From NCBI RefSeq assembly GCF_003202235.1, contig NZ_MASU01000002.1, positions 434,001 to 498,000 of the forward strand: a DNA stretch of 64,000 nucleotides, written 5' to 3'. The notes under the pieces are model-generated. The model did not search any database. It had not been told where the DNA came from and saw only the letters and a program-made list of their open reading frames with translations. Below are positions 55,895-64,000 of this stretch, piece after piece. The DNA is from Prauserella flavalba (GTDB lineage Bacteria > Actinomycetota > Actinomycetes > Mycobacteriales > Pseudonocardiaceae). Numbering within the stretch: the stretch's first letter is position 1; the number at the start of each line of letters is the position of its first letter. The position numbers and the translations under genes are program-made.

Positions 55895-57106
55895 GTGAGG
55901 AATTCCGGACTTTTCCGGCTCGTTGCCGGAGCACTCGCCGTGACGACGTCGGCCGCGCTTGTCGCGCCACCCGCGAACGCGGCTCCGCAGCAGGTGCACC
56001 TGCCCGATCCCGAAGGCCCGTACGCGCCGGGGACGAGCCTGCTTCACCTTGTCGACGAGGGCCGCACCGACGCCCTCGCTCCCGAGGGCGGGCCACGGGA
56101 ACTGATGGCACAGGTCTGGTATCCGGCGCTGCCCCTGCCCTGGTACGAGCGCGCGGCCTACGCGCCCGCGAAGGAGGCCGCGCGGCAGGAGGAGTTCTAC
56201 GTCCTTCCCGACGGCGTGCTCGAAGGTGCCGTCACCAACAGCAGGCAGGACGCGCCCGCGCTGCCGGGCAACTACCCGGTGGTGCTCTTCTACCACGGCC
56301 TGTGCGCGAGCCGGACCGACACGACGGCCGTCAACGAGCGCCTCGCGAGCCTCGGCTTCGTCGTCGTCGCACTCGGCAGCACCCATGAGTCCGACCTGGT
56401 CGAGTTCCCCGGCGGCAGGACGGTCTCCACCGCCGACCCGGCGTTCTGCGCCGCGGCCAGCGACTTCAGCCCGGAGAACCAGGCGATCCTCAACCGGCTC
56501 CAGGAGACCAGGGTCGCCGACGTCCGGTTCGTGCTCGACGGGCTTCAGCAGGGGTCCCTGCCGCTGCCATCGGGCGTTGCCCGCGCCGCCGACATCGACC
56601 GTGCGGGCATCTACGGGCACTCGTTCGGCGGCTCCACAGCGGCGCAGGCGATGCTGGAGGACCCGAGGCTGCTGGCGGGCATCAACCTCGACGGCCTTGT
56701 CGTCGGCCCGGTCCGCACCGAGGGCCTCGACAAGCCGTTCCTGGTCATGGGCAGCGACTACCACGACGACAAGGCCGACCCCACGTGGGCGGATTTCCTG
56801 CCCGCCCTCACCGGGTGGCACCAGTGGCTGCGGATCCGCGACGCGGGCCACTACCGCTTCGTCGACCAGGGCGGCAGCGCCGACCGCTGGAACATGCGCG
56901 AGGTGATGCCGCCGGAGATCTGGACCGCGAACTTCGACGACATCGGTGACGAACGCTCGCAGCGGATCCTGCTCGACTACACGTCGGCCTTCTTCCTGCG
57001 CTTCCTCAAGGGCGAGGAGCAGCCGCTCCTCGACGGTCCGTCCGCGGGGTACCCCGAGGTGGAGTTCAAGACCGCAGGCGGGCCAGCGCCTCGTCCAGGT
57101 CGGTGA
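55895..57106 (+). CDS. Secreted alpha/beta hydrolase (PAF-acetylhydrolase-like)
   Basis: 403 residues from GTG 55895. The signal peptide covers about residues 1-29 (FRLVAGALAVTTSAALVAPP then ANAA). The hydrolase core has PVVLFYHGLCASRTDTTAVN (oxyanion region), GSTHESDLVEFPGG, the nucleophile elbow IYGHSFGGSTAAQA (Ser about residue 248) and a C-terminal AGHYRFVDQ with the likely catalytic His. This matches platelet-activating factor acetylhydrolase/lipase-like enzymes. It would cleave short-chain esters outside the cell. Its 3' end overlaps the convergent amidohydrolase gene by 41 bases. Confidence 0.87.
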   Translation: MRNSGLFRLVAGALAVTTSAALVAPPANAAPQQVHLPDPEGPYAPGTSLLHLVDEGRTDALAPEGGPRELMAQVWYPALPLPWYERAAYAPAKEAARQEEFYVLPDGVLEGAVTNSRQDAPALPGNYPVVLFYHGLCASRTDTTAVNERLASLGFVVVALGSTHESDLVEFPGGRTVSTADPAFCAAASDFSPENQAILNRLQETRVADVRFVLDGLQQGSLPLPSGVARAADIDRAGIYGHSFGGSTAAQAMLEDPRLLAGINLDGLVVGPVRTEGLDKPFLVMGSDYHDDKADPTWADFLPALTGWHQWLRIRDAGHYRFVDQGGSADRWNMREVMPPEIWTANFDDIGDERSQRILLDYTSAFFLRFLKGEEQPLLDGPSAGYPEVEFKTAGGPAPRPGR

Positions 57107-57686
57107 CGTCGGCGTACTTCGCGTCCAGGTCGGTCAGGTTCGCGTCGTGCAGCTGGACGGATCGGTCGGCGCACGCCTGGCGCACCACCTGCGGCCGGAA
57201 GCCGTGCGCGAGCGCGTCCGTGGCCGAGGCACGCACACAGCCCGACGTCGACACCCCGGCCACCACCACGGTGTCGACGCCTGCCGAGTGCAGGGTCGCC
57301 GCGAGCGACGTGCCGAAGAACGCCGACGCGTACTGTTTCACGATCACCGGCTCGCCCGGCTCCGGCTTCAACGGCGGCGCGATCTCACCCCAGCCGCCCT
57401 CGGCATCCTCCGCGAACGCCGCCAGCGCGGGCACCTTCCGCACGAACAGCCCGCCGTCGGCGAGCCCGCGCGTGTACCGGACCACCGTCCACAGCACCGG
57501 CCTGCCCGCAGCCCTCGCCGCGGCCACCAGCTCGCCCGTCGCGGCGACGGCCGGTCCGGGATCCGGCAGCAGGAACGGCCCGCCCGGCTCGGTGTAGGCG
57601 CGCACCAGGTCGATCACGAGCACCGCAGGGCGCTCACCCCAGCCGACCCTGCCGGAGAACGCCGTCCCGTGCGGCCCGGTGCTCAC
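57066..57686 (-). CDS. Isochorismatase-family amidohydrolase, N-carbamoylsarcosine amidase-like
   Basis: 206 residues from GTG 57686, overlapping the hydantoinase B stop (GTGA). The catalytic triad is visible as Asp in AVLVIDLVRAYTEPG, Lys in VIVKQYASAFFGTSL and Cys in VVAGVSTSGCVRASATDA. GRPVLWTVVRYTRGLADGGL and ADRSVQLHDANLTDLDAKYA follow the N-carbamoylsarcosine amidase pattern. That enzyme converts N-carbamoylsarcosine to sarcosine, CO2 and ammonia; maleamate amidase is the nearest alternative. Coupling to hydantoinase genes favours the carbamoyl substrate. Confidence 0.85.
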   Translation of the reverse strand: MSTGPHGTAFSGRVGWGERPAVLVIDLVRAYTEPGGPFLLPDPGPAVAATGELVAAARAAGRPVLWTVVRYTRGLADGGLFVRKVPALAAFAEDAEGGWGEIAPPLKPEPGEPVIVKQYASAFFGTSLAATLHSAGVDTVVVAGVSTSGCVRASATDALAHGFRPQVVRQACADRSVQLHDANLTDLDAKYADVTDLDEALARLRS

Positions 57687-59560
57687 GATTCCGCCCAGTG
57701 CGGCCGTTTCGGCGCGGGCAGGCCGGTCTCGGCCTCGCAGCGCTCCAGCAGCTCCTCGATCGGCGGGCCCATGTCGAACACCGGCAGCTCGGCGGGCCGC
57801 GACGCCTTCAGCTCCGCCCGCAGCGCCTCGGTCGCCTCGGCGTCCACCGCGCCGGAACCGTCGAGCACCACGCCGTAGCGCCGCGCGCCCTCTGCGGTCA
57901 CCAGTCCTCGCGCCACCTCCAGCGCCACCAGCTCGGGGTCGCGTTGCAGCGGGTCACCCCAGCCGCCACCGCCCCACGTGACGAAGTGCAGCACGTCCCC
58001 CGGCCGCACCGGCACGTCGTGACACTTGCTCGGCAACACCTCGCGGGTGCCGTCGGCTCGCTCCAGCCACTTCGTGCCGCGCGCCCCGGGCTCGCCGCCG
58101 TTGACGCCCCACGGGTAGGTCAGCCACCGGTCGTCATGGATCGCGATCGTGCCCGGCTCCTCGAACACGTACGTCACGTCCACACCGTTGCCGCCCCGGT
58201 GCAGGCCCGCGCCGCCGGTGTCGGACACGGTCTCCCAGCGTTCGATGCGCAGCGGGTAGTACGACTCCAGGTACTCGCACGGGATGTTGACGAAGCTCGG
58301 CCACAGCGAGTGCCCGTCGGGCCCGTCCCCGAGCGGGCGGCCGGGGATGCCGCCGAAACCGATGGAGTAGAGCTGGAACCACTCGCCCTCGCGGTCGCCG
58401 GAGGTGTAGTAGCCGGAGTACATGAAGTGCGGACTGGAGGAGAACCCGGCCGCGTTGAGCAGCGCGGGGTTGGTCTGCCCGAGCAGCCCGCCGAAGAGGT
58501 CGAACACACGCCCGATGCCGTGGTTGCGGCCGTTGAGCGACGCCGGGTGCTTCGGCTTCCAGTACGAGCCGTCCGGGATCGTCACGTCCACGAGCGGGTA
58601 GAAGCCGTCGTTCCACAGGATCTGCGGGTCGGCCACCGTGATCATGTAGATCCCGAAGAACATCCGGGTCAGGTTCTCGTTGATGTAGTAGTTCACCGGC
58701 CCGGCCGCCTGCGGCGAGCTGCCCGTGAAGTCCAGGTGCACCTTCTCGCCGTTCCTGGTGAGCGACAGCTTCAGCTCGTAGGGCCCGTTGCCGACGCCGT
58801 CGTCGCAGATGTAGTCGGTGAAGCTGATCGTCTTGCCGTCCTCGAAGACGGTCTCCAGCAGCACCTTCATCGCGTCGTAGTTGCGTTGCAGCAGCGCGTC
58901 GAGCGCGGACAGGTAGGTCGCCGTGCCGAACCGCTCGCACATCTCCACCACGCGACGGCCCGCCGTGCGGCACGCGGCGACGAGCCCGTTGAGGTCGGCG
59001 CGGTTCCAGTCCGGCATGCGCACCTGGTTGAGGATGATGCGCAGCGCGTCGGCGTTCAGCTCTCCCCTGCGGTACAGCTTGAACGGCGGCACGACCACGC
59101 CCTCCTCGTAGATCGTGCGCGCGTCGGTGGGCATCGAGCACGGGGTCTTGCCGCCGACGTCGGACATGTGCCCGAACATCGACGCCCAGCCGACGAGCCT
59201 GCCCTCGTGGAAGATCGGCATCACGAGCAGCCAGTCGTTGGCGTGGCTGATCGCGGCGCCGCACGCGTAGGGGTCCGACGTCATCAGCACGTCGCCCTCT
59301 TCGATCGTGTCGTCGAAGTTCTCCAGGAAGTCGGGAATGGACAGTCCGAACTGGCCGACCACCATCTTGCCGCTCGGGTCGCCGATGAGCGGGAACTCGT
59401 CGTGCTGCTCGCGGATCCCAGGCGACAGCGCGGTGCGGAACAGCACCTCGTCCATCTCGTAGCGCGCGTTGCGCAGGCCGTTCTCGATGAGGTCGAGGGT
59501 CACCGGGTCCACGGTGCCCTTGGTGAGCTCGCCGGTCGCGGTCTCGATGATGCGGGCCAT
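57683..59560 (-). CDS. hyuB: Hydantoinase B/oxoprolinase family subunit
   Basis: 625 residues from ATG 59560, three bases after the hyuA stop. Family blocks are LIENGLRNARYEMDEVLFRT, GQFGLSIPDFLENFDDTIEE, SDPYACGAAISHANDWLLVM, FGHMSDVGGKTPCSMPTDAR and the C-terminal TGGAGLHRGGNGVDVTYVFE with GGGGWGDPLQRDP. The B subunit works with the ATP-dependent A subunit on five-membered cyclic amides (N-methylhydantoin, 5-oxoproline) or, in related complexes, on ketone carboxylation. With the amidase gene next to it, N-methylhydantoin cleavage is the best inference. Confidence 0.93.
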   Translation of the reverse strand: MARIIETATGELTKGTVDPVTLDLIENGLRNARYEMDEVLFRTALSPGIREQHDEFPLIGDPSGKMVVGQFGLSIPDFLENFDDTIEEGDVLMTSDPYACGAAISHANDWLLVMPIFHEGRLVGWASMFGHMSDVGGKTPCSMPTDARTIYEEGVVVPPFKLYRRGELNADALRIILNQVRMPDWNRADLNGLVAACRTAGRRVVEMCERFGTATYLSALDALLQRNYDAMKVLLETVFEDGKTISFTDYICDDGVGNGPYELKLSLTRNGEKVHLDFTGSSPQAAGPVNYYINENLTRMFFGIYMITVADPQILWNDGFYPLVDVTIPDGSYWKPKHPASLNGRNHGIGRVFDLFGGLLGQTNPALLNAAGFSSSPHFMYSGYYTSGDREGEWFQLYSIGFGGIPGRPLGDGPDGHSLWPSFVNIPCEYLESYYPLRIERWETVSDTGGAGLHRGGNGVDVTYVFEEPGTIAIHDDRWLTYPWGVNGGEPGARGTKWLERADGTREVLPSKCHDVPVRPGDVLHFVTWGGGGWGDPLQRDPELVALEVARGLVTAEGARRYGVVLDGSGAVDAEATEALRAELKASRPAELPVFDMGPPIEELLERCEAETGLPAPKRPHWAES

Positions 59561-59563
59561 GCC

Positions 59564-61627
59564 TCACGCCTCCAGCGGGTTGATGAGCAGGCTGCCGGTC
59601 GGGTGCACCGTGGCCGCGTGGCCGGGCAGCACGAGGGTCGTCGAGTCCATCTCGGTCACGATCGCGGGGCCATTGACCACGTCGCCGGCCCGCAGCTTCG
59701 CCCGGTCGTACACGCGGGCGTCGTGCCGGGCGCCGGAGACGTGGATCGGGTGGGTGTCCACGAGCGCGTCGGCGGGATCGCCCGTGCCCTCCGGCAGGGT
59801 CAGCGGGGCGACCTCCGGCCTCGGCCCTGTCACCGTGGCGCGGGCGTTGACCAGCTCGTGGTCCACCGAGAGCAGGAACGAGAACAGCCGGTCGTGCTCG
59901 GCGTCGAAGCGGCTCGCGAGCGTCTCCAGCGCGGTGCCGGGTCCGTCCAGCCACGCCGGATCGAGCTCGACGGGGATCTCGAAGCCCTGGCCGTGGTAGC
60001 GCACGTCGACCTCGAAGCCGACCTCCTGTGCGTCCTTCGCCAGGCCCTGCGCGGCGAGCCGTTCGCCCGCCTCGTCCGCCAGCTCCAGCAGGATCGCGCC
60101 CAGCTCGTCGCCGGTGAGGTCGCCGAAGCGGCGCAGCACCGTGCGGGCGGCGATGTCACGCAGGCTCGTCGTCGCGTCACCGAGCGCGCACAGCACGCCG
60201 GGTGACGGCGGCACGATCACGGGCCACGCGCCGGTGAGCCTGCCGAGCGCGTTGGCGTGCAGCGGTCCCGCGCCGCCGAAGGCGACGAGCGCGAAGTCGC
60301 GCGGGTCGAAACCCTGCTGCACGGAGACGAGGCGCAGGCCGCCGAGCATGTTCTCGTTGACGATGTCGACGATGCCCGCCGCTGCGGTCTCGGCGTCGGG
60401 CAGGCCCATCGCCTCCGCGACCTTCTCCACCGCGTCCCTCGCGGCGGCGACGTCGAGCGTGATCTCCCCGCCCGCCAGCGCGGGCGGAAGGTAGCCGAGC
60501 ACCACGTTCGCGTCGGTGACGGTCGGCTCGGTGCCGCCCCGGCCGTAGGCGGCGGGGCCCGGGTCGGCACCGGCCGACTGCGGGCCGACGCGCAGCGCCC
60601 TGGTCAGCTCCGGCACGTGCGCGATCGAGCCACCACCGGCTCCGACCGTGCGGACGTCCACACTGGACGCTCGCACGGTGAGGTCGCCGACCTTGGTTTC
60701 CCTGCCGATGCGCGGCGAGAGGCCCTGGACCAGCGCGACGTCGGTGGAGGTGCCGCCCATGTCGAACGTGATCAGGTCGCGGTAGCCGCACTGCTCGGCC
60801 ACCCACACCGCACCGGTCACCCCGCCCGCGGGCCCGGACAGCAGCATGGTCACCGGCGAGGCGACGGCCGCGTCGGCGGCGGACAGCCCGCCATCGCTGC
60901 GCAGGATCGCGAGCTCCCCGGCGACGCCGCCCCTGCCGAGCTCGCCGGCGAGCGTCTCCACGTAGCGTTTGACCTGCGGCTGGACGTAGCCGTTGGCGAC
61001 GGTGGTCACCGTGCGCTCGTACTCGCGCAGCTCCGGCAGCACGTCGGAGGACAGCGACACCGGCACGCCGGGCAGTTCCTCGGCGGCGAGCTCGGCGACC
61101 CGGCGCTCGTGGGCGGCACCCGCGAAGGAGTTGATGAGCGAGACGGCCAGCGCCTGGATGCCACGGCCGCGCAGCCTGCCGAGCTGGGCGCGGACGTCGG
61201 CCTCGTCGAGTGCCCGGATCACCGTGCCGTCGCTGGCGATCCGCTCGTCGACCTCCACGGTGTTCTCCAGCGCGGCGAGCGGCTCCGGCTTCGGCCAGAT
61301 GATCCACCCCGCAAGGCCGCCCGGCACGTAGGACCGCGCGATCTGCAGCACCTGCCGGAAGCCCTTGGTGGTGACCAGGCCGACCTTGGCGCCCTTGCCC
61401 TCCAGGATCGCGTTGGTCGCCACGGTGGTGCCGTGCAGCACCTGGGCCACCTCGTGCAGGCCGATCCCGGCGTCGGCGCACACCTTGCCGATGCCGTTGA
61501 GCACGCCGACGGACTGGTCGGCGGGCGTGGACGGGGTCTTCGCGCGCCAGGTGGCGCCCGTGGCCTCCTCGACCAGCAGCACGTCGGTGAAGGTGCCGCC
61601 GACGTCGACTCCGAGCCGGTAACTCAT
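59564..61627 (-). CDS. hyuA: Hydantoinase A/oxoprolinase family subunit (ATPase)
   Basis: 687 residues from ATG 61627, overlapping the regulator stop (ATGA). The ASKHA-type nucleotide-binding sites are YRLGVDVGGTFTDVLLVEEA at the start and LITFDMGGTSTDVALVQGLS near residue 285. GAGGGSIAHVPE and LVAFGGAGPLHANALGRLTG follow. It hydrolyses ATP to drive ring opening with subunit B. It is the first structural gene after the FCD-GntR regulator and is co-transcribed with hyuB and the amidase. Confidence 0.94.
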   Translation of the reverse strand: MSYRLGVDVGGTFTDVLLVEEATGATWRAKTPSTPADQSVGVLNGIGKVCADAGIGLHEVAQVLHGTTVATNAILEGKGAKVGLVTTKGFRQVLQIARSYVPGGLAGWIIWPKPEPLAALENTVEVDERIASDGTVIRALDEADVRAQLGRLRGRGIQALAVSLINSFAGAAHERRVAELAAEELPGVPVSLSSDVLPELREYERTVTTVANGYVQPQVKRYVETLAGELGRGGVAGELAILRSDGGLSAADAAVASPVTMLLSGPAGGVTGAVWVAEQCGYRDLITFDMGGTSTDVALVQGLSPRIGRETKVGDLTVRASSVDVRTVGAGGGSIAHVPELTRALRVGPQSAGADPGPAAYGRGGTEPTVTDANVVLGYLPPALAGGEITLDVAAARDAVEKVAEAMGLPDAETAAAGIVDIVNENMLGGLRLVSVQQGFDPRDFALVAFGGAGPLHANALGRLTGAWPVIVPPSPGVLCALGDATTSLRDIAARTVLRRFGDLTGDELGAILLELADEAGERLAAQGLAKDAQEVGFEVDVRYHGQGFEIPVELDPAWLDGPGTALETLASRFDAEHDRLFSFLLSVDHELVNARATVTGPRPEVAPLTLPEGTGDPADALVDTHPIHVSGARHDARVYDRAKLRAGDVVNGPAIVTEMDSTTLVLPGHAATVHPTGSLLINPLEA

Positions 61628-62298
61628 GGGTTCTCCTGCTCCCTCGCCGCGCGGACCATCACGGCCCGCGCGTTGCGGATATGGGCGGTCATCACGGCAC
61701 GGGCCCACTCCGGGTCTCCCGCCCGCACGGCGGCGACGATCTCGACGTGGTGCGCGAGGCTGCGCCGCAGCGACGTCTCGTCGTAGGTGTGGAAGTTGCG
61801 CAGCACGATCGGGGCGTGCACCGCGCTGGCGAGCGCGCCCGCGAGCGCGGGGTGGTGCGCGAGCGCGACGAGCCTGCCGTGGAACTCGCGGTTGAGTGGC
61901 ACGAGCGCGTCGAGGTCCTGCTCAGGGCCCGGGCTGCCGACCTCGACCATGCGCAGCGCGAGCCGGTCGAGCTCCTCGACGTCCTCGGGGCGCGCCTTGG
62001 GTACGGCGAGCGCGGTGAGCTTGGGTTCGAGCGCGGTCCTCAGTTCGAACACGCCTTCGAGCTCCTCGACGCTCCACTTGCTGACGCGAGCGCCACGGTT
62101 GGGCACCAGCTCGACGAGGCCCTCGGCGGCGAGCCGGGTGAGGGCCTCCCGGACCGGTGTGCGGCTGACCCCGAGCCGGGTGGCCAGCTCCATCTCGCCG
62201 AGCCGGGCACCCGCCGGGAAGTCGCCGCGCAGGATCAGCTCGCGCAGCGCGTCGACGGCCTTCTCGCGGCCCGTCACCGAGGGCGAAGTCTGTGTCAT
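61624..62298 (-). CDS. GntR-family regulator with FCD domain
   Basis: 224 residues from ATG 62298. The winged helix is PAGARLGEMELATRLGVSRT and PVREALTRLAAEGLVELVPN; the FCD domain begins ELEGVFELRTALEPKLTALA, with NREFHGRLVALAHHPALAGA and LAHHVEIVAAVRAGDPEWAR supplying the metal/ligand histidines. It leads the hydantoinase operon and is divergent from the second lyase gene, and two candidate operators lie in the gap of 104 bases. It probably controls both directions. Confidence 0.92.
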   Translation of the reverse strand: MTQTSPSVTGREKAVDALRELILRGDFPAGARLGEMELATRLGVSRTPVREALTRLAAEGLVELVPNRGARVSKWSVEELEGVFELRTALEPKLTALAVPKARPEDVEELDRLALRMVEVGSPGPEQDLDALVPLNREFHGRLVALAHHPALAGALASAVHAPIVLRNFHTYDETSLRRSLAHHVEIVAAVRAGDPEWARAVMTAHIRNARAVMVRAAREQENP

Positions 62299-62314
62299 GA
62301 ATCACCTCGAAGCC

Positions 62315-62330
62315 AGATTGTGTGCAATCT
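62315..62330. promoter_or_regulatory. 16-bp palindrome, candidate FCD-GntR operator 1
   Basis: AGATTG-TGTG-CAATCT, with perfect 6-bp arms, 17 bases upstream of the regulator start. The ATTGTxxxCAAT core is of the FadR/VanR operator type and would allow autoregulation. Confidence 0.6.
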
Positions 62331-62381
62331 AGGCCGAAGGGGATTCCACTGGCAATGGGTGACGCGTAAATTCGAGGTGTC

Positions 62382-62389
62382 TGTATACA
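62382..62389. promoter_or_regulatory. TGTATACA palindrome, candidate FCD-GntR operator 2
   Basis: TGTATACA inside TCTGTATACAAGGAGG, overlapping the ribosome binding site of the divergent lyase gene. It resembles the TGTATACA core bound by many FadR-family proteins, so the regulator could block lyase expression directly. Confidence 0.5.
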
Positions 62390-62402
62390 AGGAGGCTGTG
62401 AC

Positions 62403-63299
62403 GTGGGAGATCTGCTCGGTACCGCAAGGACCCCGAGGGCCCGCCTGCGGGAGCTGCTGACGGCCGGGGAACCGCTCGTCGCACCCGGCTCGTACGACGC
62501 GCTGTCGGCCAGGCTGATCGAACAGGCCGGCTTCGACGTCGTCTACATGACGGGGTTCGGGACCACCGCCTCGCTCATCGGCAGGCCCGACGTCGGCCTG
62601 CTCTCCGGCGCCGAGATGGTCGACAACGCGAGCCGTATCGTCGCCGCCGTCGACGTGCCGGTGATCGCCGACGCCGACACCGGCTACGGCAACGCGATCA
62701 ACGTCGTACGCACCGTGCGTGCCTACGAGCAGGCCGGGGTGTCCGGCATCCACCTTGAGGACCAGGTGATGCCGAAGAAGTGCGGGCACATGAGCGGCAA
62801 GGCGGTGATCTCGCGCGAGGAGATGGCGGGCAAGCTCCGCGCCGCCGTCGCCGCGAGGCAGGACCCCGACTTCGTGCTCATCGCCCGTACCGACGCCGCC
62901 GCCGTGCACGGGCTCGACGACGCGATCGACCGCGCCAAGGCCTACGCCGACGCGGGCGCCGACGTGCTCTTCGTGGAGGCGCCGACGAGCGAGGAGGGCA
63001 TCGAGCGCGTCGCGACGGAGCTGCGCGGCGTCGCACCGCTCGTGTTCAACTGGGCCGAGGGTGGCCGCACCCCGCCGATTTCCTTGCAGCGCATAGGAGA
63101 GCTCGGCTTCTCGCTCGTGATCTTCCCCATCGGGACACTGCTCGCCGCGACCGCCGGGATCCGGTCACTGCTGGAGGTGCTGCGCGCCGAGGGGACCCCG
63201 CAATCGGCGCTGCCGGGGCTGCCTTCGTTCGGCGAGTTCACCGATCTCATCGGGCTTCCCGAGATACAGAAACTGGAGCAGCGCTTCGCGAGTGAATGA
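62403..63299 (+). CDS. Isocitrate lyase/PEP mutase family lyase (2,3-dimethylmalate or methylisocitrate lyase type)
   Basis: 298 residues from GTG 62403 with AAGGAGG upstream. It has VIADADTGYGNAINVVRTVR, IHLEDQVMPKKCGHMSGKAV with the intact KKCGH catalytic loop (Cys about residue 122), FVLIARTDAAAVHGLDDAID and FNWAEGGRTPPISLQRI. This is the classic lyase signature, unlike the altered loop in the copy at 34804. It would split a 2-methyl-malate or isocitrate type acid to pyruvate or glyoxylate and a short acid. It is divergent from the FCD-GntR and hydantoinase operon. Confidence 0.92.
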   Translation: MGDLLGTARTPRARLRELLTAGEPLVAPGSYDALSARLIEQAGFDVVYMTGFGTTASLIGRPDVGLLSGAEMVDNASRIVAAVDVPVIADADTGYGNAINVVRTVRAYEQAGVSGIHLEDQVMPKKCGHMSGKAVISREEMAGKLRAAVAARQDPDFVLIARTDAAAVHGLDDAIDRAKAYADAGADVLFVEAPTSEEGIERVATELRGVAPLVFNWAEGGRTPPISLQRIGELGFSLVIFPIGTLLAATAGIRSLLEVLRAEGTPQSALPGLPSFGEFTDLIGLPEIQKLEQRFASE

Positions 63300-63397
63300 G
63301 TTACCCCGGCCGATACCTGGAAATACGGGCAGGTAGGAGCTACGTTCGCGGTACGCCCACGCACTCCGAACCGGCGATCAGACAAAGGGGTTTGGAC

Positions 63398-64000
63398 ATG
63401 CCGGATAACCATGTTGTCGTGTATCAGGGGCCGGGACGGGTCTCCGTCGAGTCGATCGACTATCCGAAGCTCGAACTTCCTTCTGACGTCGTCGAAGGAC
63501 TGGGCCTGCCGAAGAAGGCTCCCCATGCAGCGATCCTGAAGATCGTCACCACCAACATCTGCGGAAGCGACCAGCACATGGTGCGCGGCCGCACCACCGC
63601 GCCCGTCGGGCAGACCCTCGGGCACGAGATCACCGGGGAGGTGGTCGAAGCCGGTGACGACGTGCTGTTCGTCAAACCCGGCGACATCTGTTCGGTGCCC
63701 TTCAACATCGCGTGCGGCCGCTGTCGCATGTGCTTCGAGGGCAAGACCGGAATCTGCCTCAACGTCAACCCCGCCCGGCCCGGCGCGGCCTACGGCTACG
63801 TCGACATGGGCGGCTGGATCGGTGGCCAGGCCGAGTACGTGATGGTGCCGTACGCGGACTTCAACCTGCTGCCGTTCCCCGACCGCGACCAGGCGCTGGA
63901 GAAGATCCTCGACCTGACGATGCTGTCGGACATCTTCCCGACCGGCTACCACGGCGCCTTCTCAGCGGGCGTGACCACGGGCTCCACGGTCTACGTCGCC
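63398..64000 (+). CDS. fdhA: Glutathione-independent formaldehyde dehydrogenase, C-terminus off the window
   Basis: 201 visible residues from ATG 63398, still open at 64000. MPDNHVVVYQGPGRVSVESI, then TTNICGSDQHMVRGRTTAPV (zinc-site Cys and the SDQHM motif of Pseudomonas FdhA), LGHEITGEVVEAGDDVLFVK and CGRCRMCFEGKTGICLNVNP with the four structural zinc cysteines. LDLTMLSDIFPTGYHGAFSA leads to the NAD-binding half. It oxidises formaldehyde to formate with bound NAD. If the neighbouring hydantoinase/amidase operon yields sarcosine, demethylation would produce the formaldehyde. The gap to the lyase is 98 bases. Confidence 0.93.
   Translation, partial: MPDNHVVVYQGPGRVSVESIDYPKLELPSDVVEGLGLPKKAPHAAILKIVTTNICGSDQHMVRGRTTAPVGQTLGHEITGEVVEAGDDVLFVKPGDICSVPFNIACGRCRMCFEGKTGICLNVNPARPGAAYGYVDMGGWIGGQAEYVMVPYADFNLLPFPDRDQALEKILDLTMLSDIFPTGYHGAFSAGVTTGSTVYVA

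Noticed and set aside
57698-60205. An 835-codon plus-strand reading frame
   Set aside because: Antisense of hyuB and hyuA; the composition is low-complexity Arg/Val/Gly/His and no family motif is present.

Overview
The window comes from a high-GC actinobacterium. GTG starts and 1-4 base start/stop overlaps are common. A WhiB protein, an SsgA-like protein, an AICE-type integrated element and abundant GntR/IclR-controlled catabolic operons suggest a mycelial member of the Pseudonocardiaceae (Amycolatopsis / Saccharomonospora / Prauserella type). That family assignment is an inference; no rRNA gene is present.

Layout. (1) 1-12458, minus strand: the end of an exopolysaccharide operon. It starts with a GDP-mannose 6-dehydrogenase (AlgD-like, catalytic Cys268), then a GT4 glycosyltransferase, two Wzz-type chain-length proteins with degenerate kinase-like tails, a glutamine-dependent asparagine synthetase homologue, a fused alcohol dehydrogenase/Gfo-Idh-MocA oxidoreductase, a heparinase II/III-family protein and a second GT4 that runs off the left edge. 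(2) 12459-18586: mixed chromosomal genes, namely a beta-propeller protein, an HtpX-like membrane protease, RmlA, a secreted sialidase-fold protein, a methyltransferase and a YajQ-family protein. (3) 18707-33804: tRNA-Tyr followed by a ~15.0-kb actinomycete integrative and conjugative element (AICE), bounded by a perfect 53-bp repeat of the tRNA 3' end. It carries integrase, excisionase, a GTAAC iteron-like cluster, replication-type proteins (DUF3631 ATPase and a DnaB-N-like protein), WhiB-HTH, a secreted HNH lipoprotein, a CTAG-rich cluster downstream of a TraB/FtsK translocase, Spd-like membrane proteins, an SsgA-like protein, a PycTM-like membrane protein and a GntR repressor. Its cargo includes an epimerase, an XRE-NUDIX-like regulator and a conspicuously lower-GC ATPase. 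(4) 33878-42486: an IclR regulator divergent from a seven-gene carboxylate catabolic cluster (PEP-mutase/isocitrate-lyase-family lyase, aconitase-type large and small subunits, MHS transporter, Ohr, FAD dehydrogenase, CoA ligase). (5) 42508-43449: a chromosomal HNH lipoprotein related to the AICE one, and a small hypothetical gene. (6) 43632-53714, minus strand: a catabolic/transport operon (MmgE/PrpD, acyl-CoA dehydrogenase, MmgE/PrpD, ADP-forming CoA ligase, Fbp-type ABC transporter), divergent from an FCD-GntR regulator and an MFS exporter. (7) 55895-64000: a secreted alpha/beta hydrolase, an N-carbamoylsarcosine-amidase-like hydrolase, hydantoinase B and A, an FCD-GntR regulator, a second isocitrate-lyase-family lyase and a partial glutathione-independent formaldehyde dehydrogenase.

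How the genes work together. Region 1 appears to build and trim a uronate-containing surface polymer. Regions 4, 6 and 7 look like separately regulated modules for importing and breaking down unusual branched dicarboxylates and hydantoin-type compounds. Their lyase and CoA-ligase steps would feed pyruvate/propionate-type products into central metabolism. The AICE is structurally complete enough to be potentially mobile. Coordinates were read by eye from the sequence; family assignments rest on recognised motifs and were not checked by database search.
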